64,000 bases of DNA, taken from NCBI GenBank assembly GCA_964485395.1, contig CAZAJF010000002.1, positions 124,001-188,000 on the forward strand. Direction: 5' to 3'. Position numbers and translations under genes: made by a program. Below the pieces are notes generated by a model. The model was not told where the DNA came from. It did no database searches and worked only from the letters and a program-made list of their open reading frames with translations. Positions 34,145 to 43,263 of this stretch are shown here, one piece after another (the first letter of the stretch is position 1; the number at the start of each line of letters is the position of its first letter). The DNA is from JANNSO01 sp964485395. Lineage in GTDB: Bacteria > Spirochaetota > Spirochaetia > Treponematales > UBA12059.

Positions 34145-35359
34145 TTAATTCCTGAAAGTTATTGCTGTTTCTATAGTCGCTATAACAGTCTCTTTTTTGA
34201 ATCGACTTAAAAAAAGACGATAAGATGAACGATGAATATTCATCCTCTCTTCGGTTGATAGTTGCATTAACTTGATCATCGCTATTTCTATCGATTTAAC
34301 GCTGTTCGGATTTGCGAATTCTCCAAGGCCTTCCTTTTCTACCAATGATGCAACTTCCCCCTTTATTACTGCTAACATCGGTTTTCCAGCTATTAAATAT
34401 GATTGGAACTTTGCCGGGACAGTTAGGGAGAAAATAGGCTTGTCAATTAAGGAAATTATCAGTGCATCTGCTATTGCATAAAATTCGGCCATATCTGCTT
34501 GTGGTACACGCCCATGAAATTGCACACGCGTAAGTCCTAACCTTGTAGTTCGATCCCTCAATCCTTTTAAAGCAGATCCATCGCCTACAATGGACAGCTT
34601 TGCCTTTGGAAACGATTGTTCTATAGATGCGAATGCATCCAGGATTATTTCAAGGTTTTGCACGGTGCCTACATTGCCCGCAAACATAAAGACGAAGTCA
34701 TCCTCTTTGTTCCTGAGTTTTAAGGGAGACACTGTTTCATTTCTATGTAATGTCGCCCAATTCGGCGCATATACAATATTCGCCTTGGGCGCATAAGGAC
34801 GGATTCGTTCGATAAAACCTTCGCACGATACGAGAATCGTAGAGCACGGCTTATAAAGCCATCGAACGAAAGCATCCAGGAGTTTCTCAAAAACCGTATG
34901 CCTTTTAAAGCCATAGGCAAATACCGTATCGGGCCACACGTCCTGCGTCCAGATAGTCATTGGTATCTTTCGTACCGTCGCCAAGATTCGTGCAGGTATC
35001 GCCAACGTCAAGGGGCCAGTATGAAAAACCAAAACGCGATCCGTCTTATTTACCGCTAATAGGGCGAGCACCGTTGTATGAATGGCAAACCAGAGATAAT
35101 TTAGCATTTTTATGCCAAGGTTTTTCTTGTACCCGAGAATGGTATATCCGCGGATTACACGTATTCCGCGCCATCGGGTAATTGACACGAAGGGATTGCC
35201 GTATCCTTTGAACGGTTTGTCGAAAGGATAGCTTGGGTTCTGGGTCAATACCGTCACGGAATATGTTTTTTGAAGTTCTTGCGCAAGTTCGTTTATAATG
35301 AACTCTTCGGGGAAAAAGCGCTCGGTAACTATCAGAAGGTTTGGTTTTTTCTTTTTCAT
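34145..35359 (-). CDS. wbuB: Glycosyltransferase, WbuB-like (probable L-FucNAc transferase)
   Basis: A 404-residue GT4 enzyme opening NLLIVTERFFPEEFIINELA with SVTVLTQNPSYPFDKPFKGY, the pattern of WbuB and relatives. The donor domain contains FVFMFAGNVGTVQNLEIILD, LSIVGDGSALKGL, FHGRVPQADMAEFYAIADAL and FSLTVPAKFQSYLIAGKPML, matching the P-x-K-x-Q-x-Y-x-A-x-G-x-P motif. In Escherichia coli O26 and similar loci wbuB follows fnlABC and adds L-FucNAc. The same order here supports that role. The ATG at 35359 shares its A with the TGA of fnlC. The GTG just before it is less likely. Confidence 0.82.
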   Translation of the reverse strand: MKKKKPNLLIVTERFFPEEFIINELAQELQKTYSVTVLTQNPSYPFDKPFKGYGNPFVSITRWRGIRVIRGYTILGYKKNLGIKMLNYLWFAIHTTVLALLAVNKTDRVLVFHTGPLTLAIPARILATVRKIPMTIWTQDVWPDTVFAYGFKRHTVFEKLLDAFVRWLYKPCSTILVSCEGFIERIRPYAPKANIVYAPNWATLHRNETVSPLKLRNKEDDFVFMFAGNVGTVQNLEIILDAFASIEQSFPKAKLSIVGDGSALKGLRDRTTRLGLTRVQFHGRVPQADMAEFYAIADALIISLIDKPIFSLTVPAKFQSYLIAGKPMLAVIKGEVASLVEKEGLGEFANPNSVKSIEIAMIKLMQLSTEERMNIHRSSYRLFLSRFKKETVIATIETAITFRN

Positions 35360-36486
35360 CACTTCTGCCAGACGTTCCTGTTTATATAGGGAATATAGCT
35401 TAACAGTATTCTAAGTACTTTTTCCGATACATTCGGCATTGAATAATCTTCCACGAGCCTGAATTGCCTTGAATCGCCCCTGGTTTGACGCATAGCTATA
35501 ACCGCCGCTTCCAATACGGAATCCGGAGAAAGACCCGTCATCATTACTGCCGCTTCCTCCATTCCTTCGGGGCGTTCATGCGCCTCGCGGATATTGATGG
35601 CAGGAAAATTCAAGATCGAGGACTCTTCATTTATAGTTCCGGAATCGGATATCACCAAGCGTGAATCCATTTGCAGTTTTACGTAATCCGAGAATCCCAG
35701 CGGCTTCAGTGTTTGAACCAGAGGATTCAACGCTATTCCCTTCTGTTCGAAGCGTTTTCTCGTGCGAGGATGCGTAGACATTATAATCGGCTGATTATAG
35801 GTTTCGGCGATGGCGTTCAATGAATCAACCAAGCCTTCCAGGTTTTTGTCCGAATCGACGTTTTCCTCGCGATGGCAGCTGACCACGAAATAAGCTTCTC
35901 TTTGCAGGCCTAATCTCGTGATTACGTCGGAAGCCTGGATTTTAGGCAGGTAATACTGCAATACCTCATACATCGGAGACCCGGTTTTTATTATCTGATC
36001 GGGCGATAAGCCTTCACGCAACAAGTATTCGCGGGCGATCGAAGAATACGGCATATTAATATCGGCTATGTGATCCACGATCTTCCTGTTGGTTTCCTCG
36101 GGTACCCGCTGGTCAAAGCAGCGATTGCCGGCTTCCATATGGAATATGGGAATTTTGCGCCTCTTCGCCGGTATCGCGGCAAGACACGAATTCGTGTCCC
36201 CCAAGACGAGCAGCGCATCCGGTTTTTGGTCGGCCAGGACCGCGTCGAAGCGTTCGATGATGCGTCCGATTGTAGCGGCGGCCGTCTCGCAAGCGGCATC
36301 CAGGAATATATCGGGCATTCGCAGAGCCATATCGTCAAAGAATATTTTATTAAGCTCATAGTCGTAATTCTGCCCGGTATGCACAAGAACATGCTCCACG
36401 GCATCGTCAAGCCTGGACATTACTCGAGACAATCTGATTATTTCCGGACGCGTTCCAACGACGGTAAGTACTTTGGTCCGTTTCAT
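35359..36486 (-). CDS. fnlC: UDP-N-acetyl sugar 2-epimerase, FnlC/WbjD/Cap5G type
   Basis: The 375-residue protein begins KRTKVLTVVGTRPEIIRLSR, with HTGQNYDYELNKIFFDDM, PIFHMEAGNRCFDQRVPEET and VVSCHREENVDSDKNLEGL. It has the G-T-R-P-E and H-x-E-A-G blocks of the UDP-GlcNAc 2-epimerase superfamily. The H-T-G-Q-N-Y-D-Y-E-L-N stretch is typical of the FnlC/Cap5G subgroup. It performs the last step to UDP-L-FucNAc by C-2 epimerisation. It directly abuts fnlB (TAG at 36489-36487, ATG at 36486-36484) and overlaps wbuB by one base. Confidence 0.9.
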   Translation of the reverse strand: MKRTKVLTVVGTRPEIIRLSRVMSRLDDAVEHVLVHTGQNYDYELNKIFFDDMALRMPDIFLDAACETAAATIGRIIERFDAVLADQKPDALLVLGDTNSCLAAIPAKRRKIPIFHMEAGNRCFDQRVPEETNRKIVDHIADINMPYSSIAREYLLREGLSPDQIIKTGSPMYEVLQYYLPKIQASDVITRLGLQREAYFVVSCHREENVDSDKNLEGLVDSLNAIAETYNQPIIMSTHPRTRKRFEQKGIALNPLVQTLKPLGFSDYVKLQMDSRLVISDSGTINEESSILNFPAINIREAHERPEGMEEAAVMMTGLSPDSVLEAAVIAMRQTRGDSRQFRLVEDYSMPNVSEKVLRILLSYIPYINRNVWQK

Positions 36487-37602
36487 CTACACCTCGCAAA
36501 AATAGGTATCAGGTCTCGTTTGGTCGAATATTTCATTGGCCCAAAAAATCGTTATCAGATCGTTTTGTCCCACATTCTTTATTGAATGAGTATAGCCGGG
36601 GGGAATATCCACGATCTTGCAGTCGACCCCCGCCGCTTCGACGGAAAACGTTTCGCCGGTAATCATATGCCTGAAAGAAATCAAGCCGGAACCTTCCACG
36701 ACGCAAAATTTTTCAACCTTGGTGTCGTGGTAATGATTTCCCCGCGTTATTCCCGGAATGGTGCGAGACACGAAAATCTGCCCGGCGCTTTTTGATTTTA
36801 TCAACTCGAAAAGATAGCCGCGGGCGTCCGTTTTTTTTTCCGCTCCGTACATGAAATCGCCGGTTTCGAGATATGACAGATAGGTCGAATACAGATATTT
36901 TTCCAGCGGATCTGAAAAATCCGGCAAAAGGCAGGTGGTTCGAACCCGCTTGAAAAAATCCAGCTTTTCCGCCAACTCGCCTATCGATAATCTATATGAC
37001 TTGGCTATCGAATATAAAGGCAAGGTATTGTCGATGACATCCGTATTGCAATACTGCAAAAAATCTTGGACTATATCGTCGATATAAATAAAATCGACTG
37101 CTTTGTCCGGATCATCGATTCGATATGGTTCGTTATGCGCAGCTTGGTGACAAAATGTAGCCACTACCGAATTGTAGAAAGGTTTGCACCATTTCCCAAA
37201 GACATTCGTGAGCCTATAAATAAAAACTTTGGCTCTGGAATGTTCGCGGTAACGCTGCAATATTAATTCCGCGTCATATTTGGATTTGCCATAGGGATTA
37301 TCAAGTTCCGCTTGGGTTGATGACGACGCGACGAAAATCGGCGCCCTTCCCTCTTTTTCCAGGATCCGGATTATTTCATCCGTAAAGCCCCTGTTACCCG
37401 TATCAAACTCGCCAGTTTCTTTGGGTCGGTTGACGCCTGCTAGATGATAGATGATATCCGCTTTCTTAAGGGCTTCGTGCAGGATTTCCGCGTCATCTCC
37501 TATGTCATGGGATATTACCTTGATGTCTTTTTGCCGCGACAGCGCCAATACAAGATTCTTTCCTATGAATCCGCGCGCACCGGTTACAAGGACGGATTTC
37601 AA
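36487..37602 (-). CDS. fnlB: NAD-dependent reductase with C-terminal cupin, FnlB/WbjC/CapF type
   Basis: A 371-residue two-domain protein. Residues 1 to about 240 are an extended SDR domain with SVLVTGARGFIGKNLVLALS and a YGKSKYDAELIL catalytic Y-x-x-x-K. Residues about 250-371 are a cupin with SRTIPGITRGNHYHDTKVEK and FWANEIFDQTRPDTYFCEV. CapF/FnlB reduces and epimerises the intermediate made by FnlA on the way to UDP-L-FucNAc. The start is TTG, preceded by AAGGA and overlapping the TGA of fnlA (TTGA), so translation is probably coupled to fnlA. Confidence 0.92.
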   Translation of the reverse strand: MKSVLVTGARGFIGKNLVLALSRQKDIKVISHDIGDDAEILHEALKKADIIYHLAGVNRPKETGEFDTGNRGFTDEIIRILEKEGRAPIFVASSSTQAELDNPYGKSKYDAELILQRYREHSRAKVFIYRLTNVFGKWCKPFYNSVVATFCHQAAHNEPYRIDDPDKAVDFIYIDDIVQDFLQYCNTDVIDNTLPLYSIAKSYRLSIGELAEKLDFFKRVRTTCLLPDFSDPLEKYLYSTYLSYLETGDFMYGAEKKTDARGYLFELIKSKSAGQIFVSRTIPGITRGNHYHDTKVEKFCVVEGSGLISFRHMITGETFSVEAAGVDCKIVDIPPGYTHSIKNVGQNDLITIFWANEIFDQTRPDTYFCEV

Positions 37603-38627
37603 AGTCCTTCCCCCTCTGTTCCCTGTAAAGCATTCTGGACATAATCGAGGTCCAGTAGAAGTTTTTTTAACCCAGCCCTGTCGAGCCGAACGGTATTATG
37701 TGAATTGTATTCGTCGATTTTATTGATTCGCTTATCGCCTTGCTCATAGTATAACCCATAGTTCAGATCTCTCGTGTCAGCCGGAATCCTGTAATATTCC
37801 CCCATATCCACTGCTTTCGCAGCTTCCTCTTTTGCTAGCAGCGTCTCGTAGAGTTTTTCTCCATGCCTGGTTCCGATTATCTTTATATCGTTCTTGCCGT
37901 TAAAGATGTCATGGAGGACATAAGCCAGATCTTCGATCGTACCGGCCGGGGCTTTCTGTACAAACATATCACCCTGATTGGCATTCGTGAACGCGAACAA
38001 AACAAGTTCAACCGCCTGAGTCAATGACATCATAAAACGGGTCATCTCAGGATCCGTTATCGTTATTGGAATATTCTGCTTTATCTGCTTTATGAATAAT
38101 GGTATTACAGAACCTCTCGAGGCCATTACGTTTCCATAGCGGGTGCCGCATAAAAGGGTTTCTTCCGGCCGCAGGTTTCTGGACTTGGCTTGCATTACTT
38201 TTTCCATTAATGCCTTGGACATTCCCATCGCGTTTATCGGGTATACGGCTTTATCGGTACTCAGTACGACTACTCTTTTAACTTTTTGAGCCAACGCCGC
38301 GTCCAAGGTATTTGCCGTACCCAATACATTGGTTTTTACAGCTTCCAAGGGATAGAATTCGCAAGAAGGAACTTGTTTCAAGGCAGCGGCGGAAAAAACG
38401 TAATCGACTCCCCGCATCGCGGCGTAAATCGAGTCGTAATCGCGGACGTCGCCGATATAGAATTTAATTTTATCGTTTTTATACTTATGGCGCATGTCAT
38501 CTTGCTTTTTTTCATCCCTGCTGAATATTCGGATTTCCCCGATATCGGTTTGTAAAAATCTATCAAGAACAGCATTTCCAAAAGACCCGGTACCGCCGGT
38601 TATGAGAAGTGTCTTGCTTCGAAACAT
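37599..38627 (-). CDS. fnlA: UDP-GlcNAc 4,6-dehydratase/5-epimerase, FnlA/WbjB/CapE type
   Basis: The 342-residue protein begins MFRSKTLLITGGTGSFGNAV. The T-G-G-T-G-S-F-G loop binds NAD(P). DYVFSAAALKQVPSCEFYPL and VVLSTDKAVYPINAMGMSKA are typical of FlaA1/CapE enzymes, where Met replaces Tyr in the usual Y-x-x-x-K motif (M-G-M-S-K). It catalyses the first step from UDP-GlcNAc towards UDP-L-FucNAc. The ATG at 38627 has a perfect AGGAGG six bases upstream; the earlier start at 38654 is not needed. It opens the fnlABC-wbuB cassette. Confidence 0.92.
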   Translation of the reverse strand: MFRSKTLLITGGTGSFGNAVLDRFLQTDIGEIRIFSRDEKKQDDMRHKYKNDKIKFYIGDVRDYDSIYAAMRGVDYVFSAAALKQVPSCEFYPLEAVKTNVLGTANTLDAALAQKVKRVVVLSTDKAVYPINAMGMSKALMEKVMQAKSRNLRPEETLLCGTRYGNVMASRGSVIPLFIKQIKQNIPITITDPEMTRFMMSLTQAVELVLFAFTNANQGDMFVQKAPAGTIEDLAYVLHDIFNGKNDIKIIGTRHGEKLYETLLAKEEAAKAVDMGEYYRIPADTRDLNYGLYYEQGDKRINKIDEYNSHNTVRLDRAGLKKLLLDLDYVQNALQGTEGEGL

Positions 38628-38661
38628 TGAATCCTCCTGAAAATAAAAATTCACGATACGC

Positions 38662-39798
38662 TCATTTGAAATACTTGCTATTTACTTTTAAGCCATAACT
38701 AATCCTGAAAGTATACTCCTCAAAACGATTGAAAATATTGGTGTATGGCATGTATGACCTGTTTTTATAATCTTCGAATCCGCTTTGATTTCTGAGAGTA
38801 TTCAGTTCCTTGAGTAAGTAGAAAAAAGACAACACGGTAAAAAGAAGAGACAATGCTATTCTGGCTTCTTTTTTCGGAGATAAATAAATTATATTTATCA
38901 AGATAATCGGCGTATATATGAAACCGTATATCGACAACCGCGAGGCGATGAGCTCAGACGATTTAAACAGAAAGTACAAACACAAGCCTATGATATAGAC
39001 ATTGAGCATATTACGATTATATGCCGCTAATTTATTATAAAAAAAGATCCCTACAATCAAAAAACATATCCGGGCTATGCTAGGAAAATTCAAGCGTTGC
39101 AGAATGGTTCCGGGAGGATCGATATAACCCGCGGCTTTGCCAATTAATGGAATGTCGCGTAATTTATTTAGAATAGAATGCAAGGGAACAAAGGATATCA
39201 ACACGCAGACGATGCTGAAAATGAGTATTTTCTTTTGATTCCACTTCAGTTTTGCCAAAAAATAGAACAATATGAAAATCAAAGCCGAAACATGGATCGT
39301 GGAAAGCAAGATGGAAGCAAGTACAATTTTCCCCGGTTTTTTTGAATCCAATGCTTCTATGAGTATGCAGGAGCCTATTGCCAACGTAATACCTTGCCTC
39401 AAGCCGCTGAAAGTCCAAACGAGATAAAACATGGAATAAAAAAAAGTGAGCGCCGCAACGGGGTTGATAGCGTATTTTTTTGTCAGCTTCGACATATAGG
39501 CTAGATTTATTACGGATAGAAATGCTATATAGATAAAATAACTGGCATCCAATTTCCTGAAGAGCACGCCGATGGTCCTGAATCCGATTTCAAGCGTTGC
39601 TTGACCGTTGAAAATCTCGCTCACCAAGCTTTTGGATAAGATATTATACAGATATTCATAAGAAAAATAATCAGCTCCGACGCCGAATCTAAACGCCGCT
39701 ACGAGCATTAATAAAAACAAATAGACATTGTAAAGATATTTATTTCTCTTTGAAAAGAAAGAGAACAGTATACCGATTAGAAAAACTGAAATATACAC
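38662..39798 (-). CDS. wzy: Polysaccharide polymerase, EpsG/Wzy-like membrane protein
   Basis: A 378-residue protein with about ten hydrophobic segments. The N-terminal YLFLLMLVAAFRFGVGADYF followed by SYEYLYN matches the R-x-x-x-G-x-D-Y-x-x-Y motif in the first external loop of EpsG-family polymerases, and VWTFSGLRQGITLAIGSCIL carries the conserved R-Q-G. Such proteins join flipped repeat units in the periplasm. The start codon is GTG, directly after the glycosyltransferase stop. Together with wzx at 43264 it indicates Wzx/Wzy-dependent assembly of the legionaminic-acid/FucNAc polymer. Confidence 0.82.
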   Translation of the reverse strand: MYISVFLIGILFSFFSKRNKYLYNVYLFLLMLVAAFRFGVGADYFSYEYLYNILSKSLVSEIFNGQATLEIGFRTIGVLFRKLDASYFIYIAFLSVINLAYMSKLTKKYAINPVAALTFFYSMFYLVWTFSGLRQGITLAIGSCILIEALDSKKPGKIVLASILLSTIHVSALIFILFYFLAKLKWNQKKILIFSIVCVLISFVPLHSILNKLRDIPLIGKAAGYIDPPGTILQRLNFPSIARICFLIVGIFFYNKLAAYNRNMLNVYIIGLCLYFLFKSSELIASRLSIYGFIYTPIILINIIYLSPKKEARIALSLLFTVLSFFYLLKELNTLRNQSGFEDYKNRSYMPYTNIFNRFEEYTFRISYGLKVNSKYFK

Positions 39799-40998
39799 TT
39801 AGTCTCCAATGTATAAATTAATATATTCTTTATATTTATCTTTGTAATCATAAAGTAAGGCAGCGCGGGAAACGAGACTGGCCAGCCTTGCATCTTTTTT
39901 TTCGGCCATGAATTTCCCAATAGCATGAAGCATGCCTTCAAAATCATTTTTTCCGACGATAATTCCTGTAGAACTGTCAGTTATTTCAGGGCAACCGCCG
40001 GTGTCGTAGGATAATACCGGTGTGCCACATGCCATCGCCTCGATATTAACCGTTGGGAAATTATCCTCGAGAGAAGGATTGATAAAAAGATCCGCCATGG
40101 AATACAGTTCTACCAATTGGTTTATATTTTCGGTTCTTAATATGCCAATTACGTTTTCGGGTAAGTTTTCCAGTTGTTTTTCAGTGACCCCAACGATTAT
40201 TATTTTACAATTTTCCTGCAATGACCGCGCCAATCGGATAAAAAAATCCAGCCCTTTTCGTTCTTCCCAAATATTGGCGACTCCGAGAATGACAAATTTT
40301 TCTTCAAGATTATATTTACTCCTGATTAGGCTGTCCGTAGGCTTGAATATTCCTAGATCAATCCCATTATTGATTACCCTTATTGGATATTCCCTTAAAT
40401 AAGAAGAACGAACCAACGTAGCCAGCCATTCTGATGGAGTTACTATAGTGAGATCAGGGACACCTGTGAAATTCTTCAGTTTTTTTATATGATTTATTTT
40501 TGAGCCGTCGAAACATACGCTTTTAGGATACTCTTTCTTTTGCGGGCAGTTCTGGCATTGAGTCTTCCATTTCTCGCACCCGATAAAATCAAAATAGGAG
40601 CAATGTCCCGTCATACTCCAGCAATCATGTAAAGTCCAGATTATTTTTTTCCCGGATTCTTTCAAATAATTGAAAAATATCTCTATATTTAGATAGTAAC
40701 CGTGGATATTATGAAGGTGTATGATGTCGGGATTTAAAACTTTTATTTGCTTTACCAGCCTTTTTGTAGCCCTCCGGGAAGCAAATCCATGTCGATCAAA
40801 TACCCTTGTGATAAAAACATGATTATATAGGTCGACCGCTGTACCTATCTTGATCGTATTCTGGCAATTTCTTGGCTTACCCCTACCATAGGCTATATAA
40901 CTTTCATGACCTAACGTTTGCATCATTTTATGGATATCGGTTGCTATTCGGCCAGTGCTGCCATTCCCGCAAACGGAATTAATCTGGAGTAATTTCAT
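39799..40998 (-). CDS. Glycosyltransferase family 4 (WcaC-like)
   Basis: The 399-residue protein begins MKLLQINSVCGNGSTGRIAT, a hallmark opening of a GT4 subgroup with colanic-acid WcaC. It has the cysteine-rich IIWTLHDCWSMTGHCSYFDF and CEKWKTQCQNCPQKKEYP segment, then IRVINNGIDLGIFKP, FVILGVANIWEERKGLDFFI and FINPSLEDNFPTVNIEAMAC (E-x7-E donor motif). It probably adds one sugar of the Wzy-dependent repeat unit. It abuts wzy and lies seven bases after the upstream gene. The donor cannot be named. Confidence 0.85.
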   Translation of the reverse strand: MKLLQINSVCGNGSTGRIATDIHKMMQTLGHESYIAYGRGKPRNCQNTIKIGTAVDLYNHVFITRVFDRHGFASRRATKRLVKQIKVLNPDIIHLHNIHGYYLNIEIFFNYLKESGKKIIWTLHDCWSMTGHCSYFDFIGCEKWKTQCQNCPQKKEYPKSVCFDGSKINHIKKLKNFTGVPDLTIVTPSEWLATLVRSSYLREYPIRVINNGIDLGIFKPTDSLIRSKYNLEEKFVILGVANIWEERKGLDFFIRLARSLQENCKIIIVGVTEKQLENLPENVIGILRTENINQLVELYSMADLFINPSLEDNFPTVNIEAMACGTPVLSYDTGGCPEITDSSTGIIVGKNDFEGMLHAIGKFMAEKKDARLASLVSRAALLYDYKDKYKEYINLYIGD

Positions 40999-41005
40999 TT
41001 TTATC

Positions 41006-41923
41006 CTAAAAAGACTGCCGCTCGAAAGCGTCGATATAAGATTTTCCGCTTGCGTTCGTTATCGATACGCCTTTTCTTCTTGCGTATTTTTCTATGAACT
41101 CATAACTTTTAAAAACATGGTAATATGTATTGAAATATTCCGATATTTTCGTTTGTTTATTGTCATAATCCAGCATCGGAACGAGTTCGTCCGAGCCTTC
41201 GTGATTTACATTATAGCTTTTCTTGAAGCACAGGCGGTTTTCGTCGTCTACGGCTATAGTTTCATGCCATGAATGATCAGCCCCGACCAATATAATTTTT
41301 TTATAACCTGCTTTGATTAGAATCGGCATAGCCACGATCGGCACGGAAAACGGAGCCAGCGTTCCCAATCCCCAATCCAATAGCAAGGATGTCAATTTAA
41401 AAGTACCTTCGCGAAGCCAGTTCATGTTGTAAAGCTGGAAACCTACCGCGTTCCCGACGACTTGCATCTGTTTCTTGAGATTTTTTATTCCCGCTGGAGC
41501 TACGACGGTAATGCCGTGATTTTCAAGGGTTGCCCAGCATGAAAAACAGTCATCCCTGTACTTTGCGTTTTCAAGATTCGCGATACCGACATCCCAAAAC
41601 GCACGATCCATAACAAAAATGAATTTTGGCTTTAAAGGCTGGAAGAATTTCGTTGAGCAATAGTTATTTGTCGCGATGATGTCCGGTTTAATTCTATATA
41701 ATTCATCACTCAATATATTAGAATCTTTTAAGGAAGGGCCTCCGAGGATAAATAAGCAAGTATCGCTTGTCCGTTTCAGTTTAGGCACGGAGTACCCATT
41801 TTTAACTATTTTTGCAATAGTTCTGACTATATTTCCGGCGTCTACCAGAATCTTTGAAATAATATCCCTATTCCTCAAGATTGTACCTCGGAGTATTCTT
41901 TTTAGCATGAAACGGTTTTTCAA
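41006..41923 (-). CDS. DUF115/GT42-like protein, candidate nonulosonate transferase
   Basis: The 305-residue protein has TCLFILGGPSLKDSNI near residue 57, a G-G/N-G-P-S-L loop shared by DUF115/motility-associated-factor proteins and the sialyltransferase-like fold of CstII. PDIIATNNYCSTKFFQPLKP and FIFVMDRAFWDVG follow, and AGYKKIILVGADHSWHET corresponds to the G-Y-K-x-I-x-L-x-G-x-D-x-S/Y motif. These families transfer or handle nonulosonic acids. The location just downstream of a legionaminic acid pathway fits. The start is a TTG overlapping the upstream TGA (TTGA) with AGG nearby; the ATG at 41908 lacks a ribosome site. The specific function is an inference. Confidence 0.6.
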   Translation of the reverse strand: MKNRFMLKRILRGTILRNRDIISKILVDAGNIVRTIAKIVKNGYSVPKLKRTSDTCLFILGGPSLKDSNILSDELYRIKPDIIATNNYCSTKFFQPLKPKFIFVMDRAFWDVGIANLENAKYRDDCFSCWATLENHGITVVAPAGIKNLKKQMQVVGNAVGFQLYNMNWLREGTFKLTSLLLDWGLGTLAPFSVPIVAMPILIKAGYKKIILVGADHSWHETIAVDDENRLCFKKSYNVNHEGSDELVPMLDYDNKQTKISEYFNTYYHVFKSYEFIEKYARRKGVSITNASGKSYIDAFERQSF

Positions 41924-43200
41924 GCACCTAAGCTATCCAGCAAATTCAATAAATGCTTTCGGGTATTTGGAAATGTGAGGCTTATCTTATTCACGGGAGA
42001 AATTTGACTGGTTCCGGAAATTATTCCGGTTATGGCAAGCAGAAGTTCGCCTTTAGTTTCAATTACTTGAATGACGTTTTTCAAGTTTTTATAATAACTG
42101 ATGAATTCGCTGTCGCGTGCGCCGGTATTTAAGAAGAAACTCGGAATACCGAGGACAATCGTTTCTAGAGAAAGTGAAGAAAATACCGAAAACCCGGCCA
42201 AAGACTTCGCTATTAAACTATATTTGCTGGAATTATCAGTATGTATCTCGAATCTCGAGCTTTTTTCAGAGAAAGCACGATACCGTACGCTCGGAGCTAC
42301 AGGATCGTTCGGATGCGGGAATATTACGATTTTTATCTGTTCAGATAAAGTATCAGCCAGTAAAAAAAGTCCTTCTTTATCAATTTCAGGATAAGCATAC
42401 TGACCATAAAAGCATACAATCGATGCAGATTCAGCGATGGGTTTTACTTCGATCAGTTTATCAAAACCAAGATATCCCCCTTCGATGTAAATTAAATCTT
42501 TATTATATTTGCATGAGAGCCGTATTTCCTTGGTAAATTCATTAGGATAAAAATAATAATCGCAAAGGACATTATTGTGGTTTACATCGTCTAAAAAATA
42601 ATACTCGATTTTAACGGTTTTAATTCCGAGTTCTTTAGCGCGTATCAATACACCGACATAAAAAGGATCGAGATCGTTTTCCGTAACCAGGATTTTTGGA
42701 ACTCCTGAAACGCTAAGACTTGAATACCCAAGCAAAAATTCCGCAACTCCGGAAAACGAGTATAATTTAAGCTTTGAATCAAGATTTCGATCGGATAAAA
42801 AAATCCAGGACGCACGCATGATCAAAAACAGTTCCGAAAAAAAACTCTTGGAAATTCTTATTTCTTGACGAGGCTTAACGACAGGCAACCCAACCATATC
42901 AGCCGCGATCGAATCGTGCTTCGTGGAGAAAAGGAAAGAAAACCCGCTGCGAACATTAATTTTCCGGCGTAGAAAGGCAAGTGATAATATTTTAGCGAAA
43001 GTTTTCAGGCTTTTCTTGATGCAATACTTGACGCCGATTCTCCCATTGCGCCTGATAAACCGGACGCTTTCCGAACAGTAAACGCTTCTTATGGAGAAAA
43101 AAATATCATAAACAGCCTTATCCCGGCCATTCTTGACTATTTCGAGAAAATCGTCGTATTTTTCGTAATTTAAAATGATGTCGGAGTTTTTTATATTCAT
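41920..43200 (-). CDS. Putative glycosyltransferase with HP and SS motifs (sialyltransferase-like)
   Basis: A 426-residue protein without a confident family. In the C-terminal third IKIVIFPHPNDP (His-Pro at about 296) and LAGFSVFSSLSLETIVLGIP (Ser-Ser at about 341) are spaced and shaped like the HP and SS motifs that bind CMP-sugar in bacterial sialyl- and polysialyltransferases (GT52/GT80/GT38 groups). The N-terminal half is basic and has no motif I know. The ATG at 43200 has GGAAG five bases upstream; the longer frame from a TTG at 43230 is less likely. With a CMP-legionaminate pathway upstream, transfer of that sugar is plausible (inference). Confidence 0.55.
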   Translation of the reverse strand: MNIKNSDIILNYEKYDDFLEIVKNGRDKAVYDIFFSIRSVYCSESVRFIRRNGRIGVKYCIKKSLKTFAKILSLAFLRRKINVRSGFSFLFSTKHDSIAADMVGLPVVKPRQEIRISKSFFSELFLIMRASWIFLSDRNLDSKLKLYSFSGVAEFLLGYSSLSVSGVPKILVTENDLDPFYVGVLIRAKELGIKTVKIEYYFLDDVNHNNVLCDYYFYPNEFTKEIRLSCKYNKDLIYIEGGYLGFDKLIEVKPIAESASIVCFYGQYAYPEIDKEGLFLLADTLSEQIKIVIFPHPNDPVAPSVRYRAFSEKSSRFEIHTDNSSKYSLIAKSLAGFSVFSSLSLETIVLGIPSFFLNTGARDSEFISYYKNLKNVIQVIETKGELLLAITGIISGTSQISPVNKISLTFPNTRKHLLNLLDSLGA

Positions 43201-43263
43201 GGTACTTCCGATTTTACTGTTCCAGGACAATTTGGCTAGAAGGTGAAAATAAATTAATCAAAT

